DNA of 64,000 nt. It comes from Sweltsa coloradensis. Its lineage: Eukaryota > Arthropoda > Insecta > Plecoptera > Chloroperlidae. This document shows, piece after piece, positions 11,430-22,923 of this stretch. A model generated the notes under the pieces. It saw only the letters and a program-made list of their open reading frames with translations, did no database searches and was not told the origin of the DNA. The position numbers and the translations under genes are program-made. Each line of letters starts with the position of its first letter. Positions within the stretch are counted from its first letter, which is position 1. The stretch lies in the NCBI GenBank assembly GCA_024449915.1, contig JAMZAV010000166.1, positions 930,001 to 994,000 on the forward strand, in the 5' to 3' direction.

Positions 11430-11500
11430 TCGCTTCTATGGAAGACAGGAAGGCTCTTGATCCATCCGGTCTGTGGTTCGATTCCCGTCTGGTTGGCTAG
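11430..11500 (+). repeat. tRNA-like SINE fragment
   Basis: TGTGGTTCGATTCCCGTCT at about 11472 matches a box B/T arm. It is preceded by a loosely tRNA-like segment and followed by a non-tRNA tail. The acceptor stem does not pair. It is probably a decayed tRNA-derived SINE, and I cannot assign it to the two better-supported families here. Confidence 0.35.
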
Positions 11501-11569
11501 TCGAGTTTTTCACGTACTAACAATGTACTGAAATTGACCGTTGAGAACACGTCCGGATAAAGAGCTGGA

Positions 11570-11582
11570 GGGGGGGGGGGGG
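11570..11582. repeat. Homopolymer run of 13 G
   Basis: Thirteen consecutive G lie between GAGCTGGA and CTAAGTCG. No transposon end could be placed next to it with confidence. Confidence 0.85.
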
Positions 11583-11812
11583 CTAAGTCGACCTTGTCTA
11601 GCGTATAAGATCCGCGAACAAGCTGGTAGCACCGAACTTCATATTAAATTCAGATTGGACAAGAAATTTTACTCCAGAAACTCTCTGAGTATTCATCACT
11701 AATTTATTCTCAGACTTAGAAAAATACATACATATAATTATATTTAATTAGGATAACTAAAAAACTAAAATTAACTGAAACACACATTTATCACAGAAAT
11801 AATACTTATATA

Positions 11813-12199
11813 AATACTTCCAGTGGCGTAGGAACCGGGGGGGGGGGGGGGGGCAAGGAGGCAAAACTAACGTGAGTTAAATATTAATCCCAGAATTTCC
11901 GCATTAAATATGCACACATACAATTCGACTGTCACTTTGGTAAGAGAATATATTAGCCCATATATACTTCGTCATTATAAAAATAATTAGAAATTTATTT
12001 ATTTATTAATTGAAATTTACTAAAATGGGCAACTTCACGTTAATTTTTTGAGTTTTTAGATCGCTGATAGTTGCTGTAAAACATCGTTCACAGAGTTCGT
12101 TCGAGTGCATTTAAAACACGAAGAAAGAACCAAAATCTGCTAAAAAGTTTGCCCCCCCCCCCCCAACTTTCAAAACGTTCCTACGCGCCTGAATACTTA
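11813..12199 (+). mobile_element. Short hAT-like element with 8-bp target duplication and internal G/C runs
   Basis: The left end is CAGTGGCGTAGGAAC at 11821 and the right end is GTTCCTACGCGCCTG ending at 12191. The inverse of the right end is CAGGCGCGTAGGAAC, which matches the left end at 13 of 15 positions. Flanks are AATACTTC (11813-11820) and AATACTTA (12192-12199), an 8-bp duplication with one mismatch. A run of 18 G sits just inside the left end and a run of 13 C just inside the right end, each followed inward by a CAA-type block, so the runs are part of the terminal repeat. The body of 371 bp is AT-rich and non-coding. This is the hAT-type signature in a MITE-sized element. Confidence 0.8.
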
Positions 12200-13890
12200 T
12201 TCTGTTAAATGCGTTTTCGAATAAGGAAAATAATGAGAAAGTAGGCATAATTTAATTTATATCTATAATATAATTTTATAGCTATCTCGACAAGGACCAT
12301 AAGCCAAATATACGGACCTAACTTAACCTATCTGTATTTTTTTTCCACGAAAAAAAATTTCTATTGTCATATTTATTGTCATAATTATGTTGATACAACA
12401 CTAATTTAAAGATTCTCAAAACTTGATCATGTTAAGAGAGAAGGTATAGTCAGATTGCGAATGTCTAATTTGAACTTCTGTAGGCACATTTTATCCTGAC
12501 AAAATCCGTTACCTCCACAAGCGGCCTACCAGGCTAACATATTCCACGCATTATTTTTTTATTTTTTATTATTGGTTAAATGGTTTATTACTTAAACTAT
12601 AAAATTATTCAAATAATACAGATACCGGCCATTTATACACTTGTGACAAGAATGTCTTTGGCTCCCGGTCTGAATAAATGTGTATGTGTAATGTGTAAAT
12701 AGTTGATGCCCATGATCCAATGATATTCTTGTTGATGCCGTTCTATCGTTTGCGCCTTATTCTCGACCCCAAACATTATTTTAAGCTCAAGCTCAACCAT
12801 CCACCGATTCCAACCACGGCGTCGTACGTGGTGGTTGCACCTTAGACCATTGACATGGGCCACATGGGAGCCAGGAGGGGGAGGGGCTCCTCCCTTGCCT
12901 CCCCCCCCCCCCTTCCTGGGTAGGAAAAAAAATTACTGGCGGTGACACATCCTCGGCTTAGGGGCTTAGGACCTTTTTCAAGGGCAAACTGTAATGGCTG
13001 GCTTAAAAATTTCTCTGTAATTTAGGATTTAGGCCACCAAACTTTAAGCAGTCTCAAAAAATTCGCGCACCCCAGCTATCCCTCGCCACCTCGTAGCAAA
13101 TGCCCCTTTTCCCCTTTTCTTGCTTCAAACAAAAGTAAGAACCCAATTTTGCCGGTTACCCCCCCTCCCAAGAGAAAACCCTAGCAGCGCCCAGACTGGG
13201 CAGTAAATACTCTCTGCGGTTTCACTCCACGTGTCAATATGTTCCACGTGAGTGCGGATCGGCCGCCAAATGACATCTCCATCTCGCGCTATCTTTGTAC
13301 ATCCATCCGTAGATACAGCGTACGATTGATCTCTCGATTGTGTCGAGTGAATGACTCGCTCTACATTGTGTGCTCAGAGACAGAAATGCAGAGTGCAGAC
13401 CAACAAGGCTTCAAACTTGTTAAATGTTGTCTTTTTTAAACCAGCAATCAATCACGTAGAACTTGCCTAGTCCAAAAGCGGCTGGATCTATCACCTACAT
13501 TGAGTGGTAGCAAGCATGCGGGATAGTGTGTGTATGCTGTTCTGTCGTACTCGTAGTCATGGCTAAAATTACAAATGGATTTAGTATGTTTAAAAAACGT
13601 GTTAGCAACGTTCAAACCAGGTTGGTGGTTGTGTCGGTGTTTGGCGTTGAATCGACTTTTAAAATGCAGCTTGTATCAACAACAATTCAAATTTGAATGC
13701 ATGTATAAAACAGAGAACTGTTGATGTGTGCACAAGAAGTTTTCCACCAGACTTAACTATTTGAAAGTTGATAATCTATTTGACGGTTAAAAATTAAAAC
13801 AAGCACAGGTAAAAAAGGGAGCGAAGCTTCTTAATCAACAGAGTTTCGCACGATACACTTATCAAACCTCTTCACCCGTTGATCTCATTT
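12200..13890. other. Mixed DNA with C-rich debris, no gene seen
   Basis: Near 12865-12920 there is a GGGAGCCAGGAGGGGG block facing a run of 12 C and CTTCCTGG, a possible decayed inverted repeat. The C-rich strings around 13040-13190 look like transposon debris. A 76-codon minus-strand frame (12633-12863) and a 66-codon plus-strand frame (13239-13439) show no motif. Confidence 0.4.
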
Positions 13891-14155
13891 GGTGGAGGTG
13901 CCGGGCCTGAAAATATTCTCTTGTCGAGTAAGAATATCCCCTTCTCTTGGGCCCCGGGGTAACAAACACATTCTGTATCACCCTTGTTTGAAATGAACCA
14001 CATGCAAATCGGAGGTCGTGTTCGGTTTAACACATTCTGTATCACCCTTGTTTGAAATGAACCACATGCAAATCGGAGGTCGTGTTCGGTTTTTATCGTA
14101 AGACCTGACACACGCGTGGAGGCCGAACGGACGGACGGAAAAGTAATGCTGTATT
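13891..14155 (+). repeat. Dispersed repeat family 'GGTGGAGGTGCCGGG', longest copy, with a 64-bp tandem duplication
   Basis: The copy starts GGTGGAGGTGCCGGGCC at 13891. A segment beginning AACACATTCTGTATCACCC occurs at 13965 and again at 14029, an exact 64-bp duplication by eye that ends before GTTCGGTTTTTATCG. After it come GGTTTTTATCGTAAGAC and GACGGACGGAAAAGTAATG. The same order of blocks is found at 59515-59712, and pieces occur at 29.7 kb, 38.7 kb and 55.9 kb. The 79-codon minus-strand frame here has a repeated peptide only because of the duplication. Confidence 0.7.
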
Positions 14156-15533
14156 TATGCTACCTTATAAATAAGAGCTTCTTAATCAAACAAAATTATA
14201 CATTCATTGATTATGATTTTACTATTTCTTTTGTTAAAAATCGATGGCACGTTTTCTCAAAGTAAAACGAAACATGATTATTACTGCGATAGTGACTATA
14301 ACGCATTTGCGTACATGCTTATAGGAAAAATCTCAATAGAAAACTTTAATTTTAATGCTAATAAGTAAATTCCAGACAAACTTGCCAGGATCGATACTCA
14401 CAGAATTCTGGAGAGGAAGTGAAAGGCTAAAAATTCACAATTTAAATTTTGCTGATTTGTGGTACGAACAAGCAAAATAATTTTTCATATGCACTCAGTT
14501 ATAATATGTTATGACCAACCCGTAAGTTTTAGACTAAATAATTTATATTGAGAGGTGATCAAGCCATCCAATGTGGTTAATATTTTGTCGTTACTCTTCC
14601 ACTAATTTATATTCAATTTATTACCAACATGGGTAGCTAATGCGTAACGCGCGGGACTCTGACTGAGGAGGTTGGGAGTTCGATAAAAAGACTTATTTCA
14701 CTTCAAACAGCTCTTGGACATCCCCTTCAAAACTATCCTTACATTGCATGTAACTAGGTGGTCACTTGAGGGTCACTGTTAAACCAAGTAAAACTGACGT
14801 GTACCCTACACTGGTCATCCCTACAACAAAAACTTGTAATTCTGAGATATTGGATTGAGACTATAAAATAACTGGAACAATAAGAAATGTTAGGGTAAAT
14901 CTGTTTTCTATCCTTCCCTTGATTTACTTCTGTCTCGGGTGAATACACGTATGCTCCCTGTATGTAGTCAGCTATTGCTGAAGTTAATGTGATTGCACTT
15001 GCAGCGAGATCTCGAGGAACGGTGACGGTGCGCATCTCCTGGGGGTATGGATGGCTACATCACATATCGCATGCGATGCACTCTCCACGAACAACCTACC
15101 ACTCTCCGGGGACAGTCGCAGCGTCGACGACCCCAGGGAGCACAGAGACGTCGCGACGCCACTACACTCGATCGTGCCACATATACCTACTTCTTACTTC
15201 GACCATATAGCAAACAATTACAAGGCTATCGTGAAATGGATCGACAAATGTCCGTGTTAAATGCCGATAAATATTCTGCGGGAAAAGAACTTGACTTTCA
15301 GATACCGCTGAAAGAAAAACGTGAGAGATAAACATTCCAATGTTGGGTCTTCCATTTGTGTATTTATATTTGTTATTTATGTATTTATGTAGGGCCTATT
15401 TATTTATTTAAAGTTTATCCTATCCAGCAATAAAAAATAATACACAAGCAAGTTTTGAAACAATAGTATTACAACAATGTATAATAAGACCATTTAAAAA
15501 ATAATATATTCAAATAATATACTTCTCAGCATA
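14156..15533. other. Intergenic DNA, no gene seen
   Basis: A tRNA-like scrap lies near 14632-14690 (GGGAGTTCGATAAAAAG), too decayed to classify. Overlapping frames at 14989-15331 lie in three phases of one moderately GC-rich stretch, which argues against any being real. Confidence 0.4.
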
Positions 15534-16818
15534 TACCCAGCAAACACAAGTAATCCCGCCCGTACATAAAACGTACGTTCAAGAAAAGTACGCGCACGTA
15601 CGTTTATGTACGTTTTCCCCCCGTACATTGCCCGTAAGAATGTGTCACTTCCGCCCGTATGTATAACACACGTTTTTTAATGGTTTACAACATACCAGGG
15701 ATGCACCTTAACCGCACGGAAAACACACGTTTACGGCACTCAGTAATATTCCGCCCACACGGGAAACACACGAAAAAACACACGTAAAACACACGTTTTC
15801 GGCACTAATAAATATTTAGCCAGCACCTCGCTTGGTCTGCAGGGAATAAATCCATGGCTCCATCTAGTAGAGAATCTGAAAAGTATAAGTTAGCTATGCC
15901 AATAAACAATTACTAAAAATATTAAAAATAGTTTATTGACTTATGAAGTACAGTACTCACATCAATTTAAGCGGCATTTCATTAGATAACTATGTCAGTT
16001 TATTCAATGTTGGAAATATGCATTATTAGATAAATGTTACTTCATCGTGTGTATTCGAACCTCGGCCATGTGTCGCTCCTTCAACCTGGAATCTGAAAGC
16101 CAGTCACTAGACCGTTCGGCCACGGTGAACTGATGACTGAGAAGAGTTAAACTAGCCTGTAGTTGGACGAGGCGCTCTCGTGTTTCGTCAAACCTAATAG
16201 GCCCCTATTCGGTCTCGAATATGATTTAAAGTTATAATTCTCCATAAATCAAAAACGTTGTATCATAAGTTTAGAAGGAAATATAACAATTATATTGCTA
16301 ACAGTAAAGTTTGATGTAGATATATAATAAATTGAATTATACAGAACGGCAGAAGGCATTTATCAGTAGTAATTTGGTTGGAATCCTAAATAGATACATA
16401 TATCCTGTATATAAATACATTTTGTCAGTGGTATTGTGCTAATATGAAAATGGTTGCATGGTCAATATATGATGATTGATTTGAGTATGAAATTCACGCT
16501 AGCAGTGGTGCAGAAATACGTACGTTGCCCATACGTGCAACACACGTACTCAAATGAATTACCCACACACCACAACACATCCCACTCAATATAAGGGACA
16601 AATACATACGTTTTCTATTAAGTAGAGTAGTACGATGCCTGTGTGGGATATGTGCTGTCAAGCAACGCACAAGCAGTGCAGTGCCTGAACGCACGTTGCC
16701 CATACAATTCCCATATGTTCCAAAATACATATATACACACTACACACGAATTACACAGTACTAGTGTGTTTAACGTACATTTAACATACGTTTGACACAG
16801 TCGTGTGTTTGCTGGGTA
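15534..16818. mobile_element. 1.28-kb non-autonomous DNA element with CCCAGCAAACACA terminal repeats
   Basis: The left end is CCCAGCAAACACA at 15536 and the right end is its inverse, with TGTGTTTGCTGGG ending at 16816 (the 13th base pairs as well). Both sides are flanked by TA (15534-15535 and 16817-16818), a possible 2-bp target duplication. Both subterminal regions are packed with short ACGTACG, ACACACGT and CCGTAC motifs, dense from 15550 to 15800 and again from 16495 to 16800. The middle is plain AT-rich DNA and holds a tRNA-Leu-like fragment at about 16050-16132. No transposase frame is present. A TA duplication is typical of Tc1/mariner-type and some other superfamilies, and I do not assign one. 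Confidence 0.65.
16048..16132 (-). repeat. tRNA-Leu-like fragment (pseudo-tRNA or SINE head)
   Basis: Read on the minus strand: CACCGTGGCCGAACGGTCTAG resembles the D region of class II tRNAs. It is followed by a stem CTGG/CCAG around TTTCAGAT (anticodon CAG), a long variable-arm-like segment, and then GAGGTTCGAATACAC as the T arm. The ends do not form an acceptor stem and the T stem is mispaired, so it is not a functional tRNA. It sits inside the CCCAGCAAACACA element. Confidence 0.5.
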
Positions 16819-19394
16819 ATGATATCAATTGTGCACAAGAAAATATTTTCAATTATAACTATCGCTACGTTCAACAATAACCAAACGTACGATGCATTGC
16901 CACTAAAATATTGAATTCCTCATCACCTGTATATGGCGCCTGAATTATTGGGAACCAGTCTAGACAGTTACTAAAAGTGGAAAAATTGCTGCAAATTATT
17001 TTAGCGGAATTGATGTAAACATTAATTTTGTGTAATGTAAACAATATGACCATCCACAAATTTAAATGTTCCAGTCTAACCAAGCATAGTTTGAAAACAA
17101 GCTGCAACTTGCATGATGTTTCTCCATTTCATTCGTAGAGAACAAAAAAACAAGCTCTTGAAATGTATGTCACATAACTCGTTTTGTTAATTTATTATTC
17201 AGTTTGCTGATCAATTTCTTAGGACTCGACTGTTTACGTGACAGCAATGAGGTGTAGGCGTAATGATGTCATTTGCGTCGTGATCTTCGTGGAGTCAAGC
17301 TCAAAATCAAGTTCATTTGGCCAGGAAATGTCATCCAGTGTTATCAGAAATGTACTGTTGTACTTTCATCTGATCACAACACAAACCACAAATCAATTCA
17401 AATTAATTGTTAACTTTAAAAAAATCACTGTGGTCGAAAAGAGTTCACAATAATTATATTTTGTTTATTTATTATATATCTAATGTTTTTAATCGGGTGA
17501 GAATTTTTTAATACGATCTGATATCATAATGTGTTTATAAGCGATTTAACTAGGAATACAAGTTTTTGTTGATTTGTAATTGTACGAGCACTGTGCTAAT
17601 TTATGTACAGGTGATTAGACCGGTTTTTGAACATTCGTGAGGCAGCCCATGTTCTGACCTAATATCAGATGCTACTGTATAGCCTAACAAACAATTTATA
17701 TAGGTACAGATTTAAGTTACGGTCTCTTCTAAAAGTACATTTTTAAGAAAGTGTATATTTGAAGTTTTTACAGTACTAACAAAGATTATTACTAGTAACA
17801 AGCTATGACTGTCATGGAAGTTGGTTCTAGTGTGCATACTGCAATATTCCACAAATGTGGAAACTCTTGCACATCTGCTGTTATTATATACATTAAGTTA
17901 AGCAACTTCGTAATTGTCATGTAGTTAACGTAACGACAATATATACGTATATTTTCCTTTATCTCACAGACAGTGCTATAGGGTACACACTATGTAATTG
18001 GACGGAAATAAAACAGATAAATAATAAGTATGTCTAGCTTAAACTTGCAGTAAAGTGTTAGCGATTATTTGTGTAGTAACGTGGAGCTAGTGGATTGTGT
18101 ATACGTGTAAACTAAAACAACGAAACCATTTTATAAACTCGATACTACTTTTTATACAAAAAATTATAATATAGATGTTTTCATATGTAAGGCTTTCGCG
18201 GCCCGGAAACGTAACATTATAATTATTTTATCGGTACATTTCGCCACGTTGGTTATTTAATTATTAATATTATGTTGGATAGCCCACACAGTTTGGGCAG
18301 ACATGGACGTGGAGGAATTGTATGCGATGTAAGGGTATTTTGTGAGAGAATTGTCAAAACATTAGCCTTATTGACTACAGAAACCTTGAAAAATACTTTT
18401 CAGTCAGGATTGTCGGTTGTGGATTTTAAACCTCGTCTTCCTCTGTCTTTACGCATGAAACATCTCGGTCGTGTTCTTTATATTTGGTTAATAATGAATA
18501 GAAGGATTAAAATCACGTCAGTTCGTAAAATGCATGTTCACATACTGGAATTGCAGTTGTATATGTTTTTCATATGGGTGTTGGGTTTACCTGTGGAAGT
18601 AACGTATGTATGGAGTAGTTGGCAAATAATGTATATGTTACTTGAAAACAGTAAGCACCATTGAGTTTTATTGCAAAAAAATACAAACAGCTAGTCTATA
18701 CTAGAAACGAAATGCCGATAACAGCATTTCTGTACGTCCTGTTGAAGTGTCCGTTCCAAACTGGTCGCGTGGAATGATTGACATTCGGTATCGGAGGTGG
18801 CAGCCCGCTATGCGGACGAAACGGGTCCAACCACTCTTGGACGAGGTCCGACGTTCACGATTTATAGAGTAAGTGCAACCATGCAGCCACTCGCGAATGC
18901 GGATAAGTAAGACAACTGCAAGACGCTTGCAGTTGCATGCAGGAACCAACTAATGGGTTCACTTTAAAATCATTCCAAATACTTTAGTTATCATTAATTG
19001 CGGTTCGAAATTTACAATGTGTGATAACAAACAGACAGACATACACTCAAGGGAAGTAACGGTAAGGTCTGCCCCGAGTATTGCTACATATTTTTTTTTA
19101 ACAAATGCACCTCAATAATTCTTCTTCTTCTTCTATTATTCATCATCATTAATTATTCAACACTTCATTTTAATCACTAGGAATATCACAACAACCATAG
19201 CTCAGTCATTGAACACACATTTATTGTGTGTGATACCCCACGGTCACAGATAATAGACGGATTCCACGGATACTATTAAAACAGAAACTATTTGGCAATT
19301 TGTAATTGCATAATATTATATTTGTATATAATAATGTTTTTATATAATGATTATTTTCTTAAAAATTACACAAAAATAAAATTTTGTGGTTCGC
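16819..19394. other. Intergenic DNA with one weak SINE scrap
   Basis: At about 18393-18425, TTTTCAGTCAGGATTGTCGG matches the tail of the SINE family seen at 43.5-49.4 kb. It falls inside the 130-codon plus-strand frame at 18272-18664, so that frame is suspect. I recognise no motif in it. The rest is AT-rich with no paired repeats seen, plus a short (CTT)n tract at about 19120. Confidence 0.4.
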
Positions 19395-19490
19395 AGGACG
19401 ATTTATGTGGTAAGCGTCTCTGCTTCCCATGTAGAAGACTCAGGGTTCGATTCTCGCTATAGGTAGAAGTTTTCCAACTTCTGATGTCAA
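19395..19490 (+). repeat. tRNA-derived SINE, family 1, copy B
   Basis: A box-A-like ATTTATGTGGTAAGCG (about 19410) is followed by an anticodon region CTGCTTCCCATGTAGA and a T arm CAGGGTTCGATTCTCGCT (19441-19458). Directly after comes the hairpin TAGAAGTTTTCCAACTTCTG (19464-19483). Copy A at 1625-1716 has the same parts in the same order on the opposite strand. The body may continue to about 19600, but I could not align it further. Confidence 0.6.
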
Positions 19491-19600
19491 AATAAATACG
19501 CCCGATAATTTTTGTACCATTTTTGGCCATTCTATACTATGTAGCCAGTCTACCAGTGTAAATCTATCCAAGCCTGCAAGGGTGGTGACCGCAGAGTCTA

Positions 19601-22600
19601 ACACGGAACATTGTGCATGCTATAATTACTTTTTTGCAAATGCGTTGCTGCTATACTCAGTTTGCATCTCGTGGGCGCACACATACGTCACTCATAGGCC
19701 ATATATTGTGAAGAAGAGCTCAGTAAAACAGAAAGTTGTCGGTCAATCAATCCATCATACGCTCTTAGTGAAAAAAATTGCTTCCATATTCAAATGCAAT
19801 GTAGCATTTATAGTTAGAAAGACCACACAACCTTCCTTCTGCGTGATTGTAAAAACATCAATGGCGTTGACGAGACGCATGGGCGCATGTATATACACGT
19901 TCATAACGTGGGGAGCCCATTGAGCTACACGAAGCGACCGAATGCATTAGCCAGACGCAACGCTCGACTATGCAATTACTGCGTAAATGAGAATTAAAAC
20001 CCATATTTGCGAAAAACACACTCATTAGTCAGAATCTTTATTACAATCTTAATAGATGAGCGAGGAAAGCAAATCATAAAACCTCATTTCTATGAAAATT
20101 CACGGATTTCAAGATAGTAATTCAGTTAATTATTCTCATCTATAAATACAAGGGGAGACGTTTACGCAAATGGGATAAGGTCAAGCGCAGAATGCAATAA
20201 ATGAAACAATCTCAGAGTACACGTTCTTATAACTATGATTTACCACCGTGAGTGAAAAAACGGTTAATTCCATGTGAAAGGATGTTCGTTGTCATCACAT
20301 CAGCATCCCTAGAGTGAAGCAACTGCATGTGTGTGTGAGATGACGTCAACTTGAGAACTCTGTGATCCGTACAGTAGAGATGTTAAATGAGAGTTTAATG
20401 TTGAAGATGTCTGGGCGTGCACCCGAACCTTGAACACACAATAGAATGAGGGAATGACTCTTGGTAAACGGAGGTAGTAATAAAGAATGGATGTCCCATT
20501 GCGTTTTGCATATTAGACAAATGTCGGGAGGCGAGTTCCCTATCTTACATTTATCTCAATTAAACACTCAGTCCAATGAAATGAAATCCAGGACCGACGG
20601 GACGGCAAGCGCATTTCAAGATTTTAAATGGGTGCGGTGCGTAAAATCAAAATGGGTGTCGTAGCGTGGCGTGCGGCGCTGCGCAGATGGGAGGCAAACA
20701 CGCACCATCGCCGACCGCTTTTTGCAGAGCTCTATCCTCGTTGCATGCCACAATCCTCGACATATTTAGTTTGTATTCCACCATTCAATGACAGTATATT
20801 ACAGTACTCGATCGCAGCGGCAGCATAATATGCATTTTAGCACAAAAAAACTTGAAAACCCCTTCAGTAAGGATTACCGGTGGCAGAAGTTTTTAAACGA
20901 CCCTCCTTATACGAGACTTGTTTGCTAAAGTTGACCAACTGGCATTGTGACAGTGATTTATTTCAAGCGTGTCCGAAAGATAGAATAAGCCTAGTGCAAA
21001 CAAATTTAAAATGTCAGTGGCGGGAATTGAGACTACATCCACTGGAATCAGATTCTCTCATAGCCATGGAGCAACCGAGCCGAACCACACAACTATAGTA
21101 TAGGAACTATATATGATGTTATCTCACTGTGTTCATGTATTTATTATATAATTCTCAATTGAAACTAAACGCTTTGATATTATATTCTTATATGCCTACC
21201 ACAGCCCAGAAGACCCATCCTTGCTGGGGCATTCATATAATAATCCAGTTTAACCTGTATATCTCAATGAATCCAAATCCGAATCTGAAGTTTACTTGTT
21301 CCGATCAATCTGATCCCTCACACAAAATGTTTTATTACTGTAACCTGTCTCTGCAACGAAATAGCAACTGTGAATGTGAAATTATCAAGTTTCACATCTG
21401 CAATTATAATTTGAATAGTATATTTCATCACCTTGTTACTAACAAAAGCATTTTGTATCCACCTTTTTTCGATGAATTCTAGCCTCACGATGTTTCAATG
21501 TTGTAAATGTTACTCGTTGTGTTCACGGGGCCATGTTCGCGAACTAGTTATGTAATTTAGTCAAGTTTGACGCACAAGTGACGCACAACGCATGCCTCAG
21601 GGTCTGCATGCGGCTATAGGAAACATGTTTTGACTGTTTTTAATACTCGACCCTGTATTTAAAATAATGAATAGAAACTCGTTTTTAATTCACAAAACTA
21701 AATTCCAACTCATTGCAAATTGCATGTCACTCATTTTATCAAATAACATCCTCATTAAATGTGTATCAATAATCCAGCACAGAGTTTTTACGTTATTTAG
21801 CATTTCATACTAAACGTGCTAAGCGAAATGTGTAATCACACAATAATGTCGTGACAACACTTTTATTTGGGCAAGTTCAATATTGCATCCTCTATAAAAT
21901 AATTACCTTCTTAACATACATTGTTTATTTACTTTTAACGTTTCAGACCAACTGTGTGTATGGGATATAATAAGAAAACAAAGATTACAAAATTAGAAAC
22001 ATTAAAAAACATGGGCTAGAGTCTAGACCTCGGCTAGATCTACAGTAATAATACTAGTTACCATGCCTGTAAACCCCAGCGTTCTATGAATCAACAAAAT
22101 AGTATTATTGTATACGTGTAGTCACCTCATTGCAGATCTGCAATTAAGCTACACTTGAGAACTCCTATTCCTGATACGATCACTCCTTGGAACTCTACTT
22201 TCTTAGGGTTCAGTTCGTGCTATGATAAGGTATTTTCTGTGTTCGCACCCAAATAAAAGGAAGAATCAAACAGTTATTGTAATATTCCGGGGCGCGAAAG
22301 ACTAAAAAATTAATTAACTTGTTAACAATTTATTCGCGGGAACACATTCAAAGTTAACTGTTAAGCATTAATGATTTTAGATGTTTTACTTTGCATGAAT
22401 ACAAGTAAAATAAAACATAACACTAAATTAAAAACTGTATTAGCAGCAGGAGTAGAAATAAAATACTTTATTTTACTGACAGTACTAAACTAAACTATAA
22501 CTGCACCTATAATGCAATAACCAAGATCGAGTGTAATGGAAGCTCACTATAAACTCGACTGAATGCGACTGAATGCTGGCGAGAGCAGATCTCTTACCTC

Positions 22601-22689
22601 GGGATGCAGAATGCAAGAGTTTAAGGTGGATCATGTAAGCTCATCAAATGGTCCTGTAAGATTGTGATTTGCACCAGTGTGTTCAGTTA
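19601..22689. other. Intergenic DNA, nothing firm
   Basis: CCCCTTCAGTAAGGATTACC at 20859, followed by GGTGGCAG, matches the tail of the second SINE family. The 113-codon plus-strand frame at 19582-19923 and the 117-codon plus-strand frame at 21129-21482 show no motif. Otherwise no paired repeats or arrays were seen. Confidence 0.4.
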
Positions 22690-22702
22690 TTTTTTTTTTT
22701 TT
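22689..22702 (-). other. Poly(A) end of the non-LTR element
   Basis: A run of T on the plus strand follows the last AT-rich 3' UTR sequence in the coding-strand direction, as expected for the poly(A) tail of a LINE inserted on the minus strand. It marks the element's 3' boundary. Confidence 0.7.
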
Positions 22703-22923
22703 CAATTCAATTCAGTATTTTATTTAGCTTAAAGCTATTTTTACATGCAATTTCAATAGTAATAGTACAATTCAATACAATTTCATTTTTTTTTAAATAG
22801 GCCTAACTAATTGAAACAAATTTTCAAAATACATACAAGATAATTCAATACAGTTACAAAATATATACAAGTCATATTACAATTTTTTTGTTCCCTCATA
22901 GATAAAATAGAGTTTTAACAAAT

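Noticed and set aside
16048..16132. Possible tRNA-Leu(CAG) gene
   Set aside because: The T stem and acceptor stem do not pair, and it sits inside a transposon-like element.
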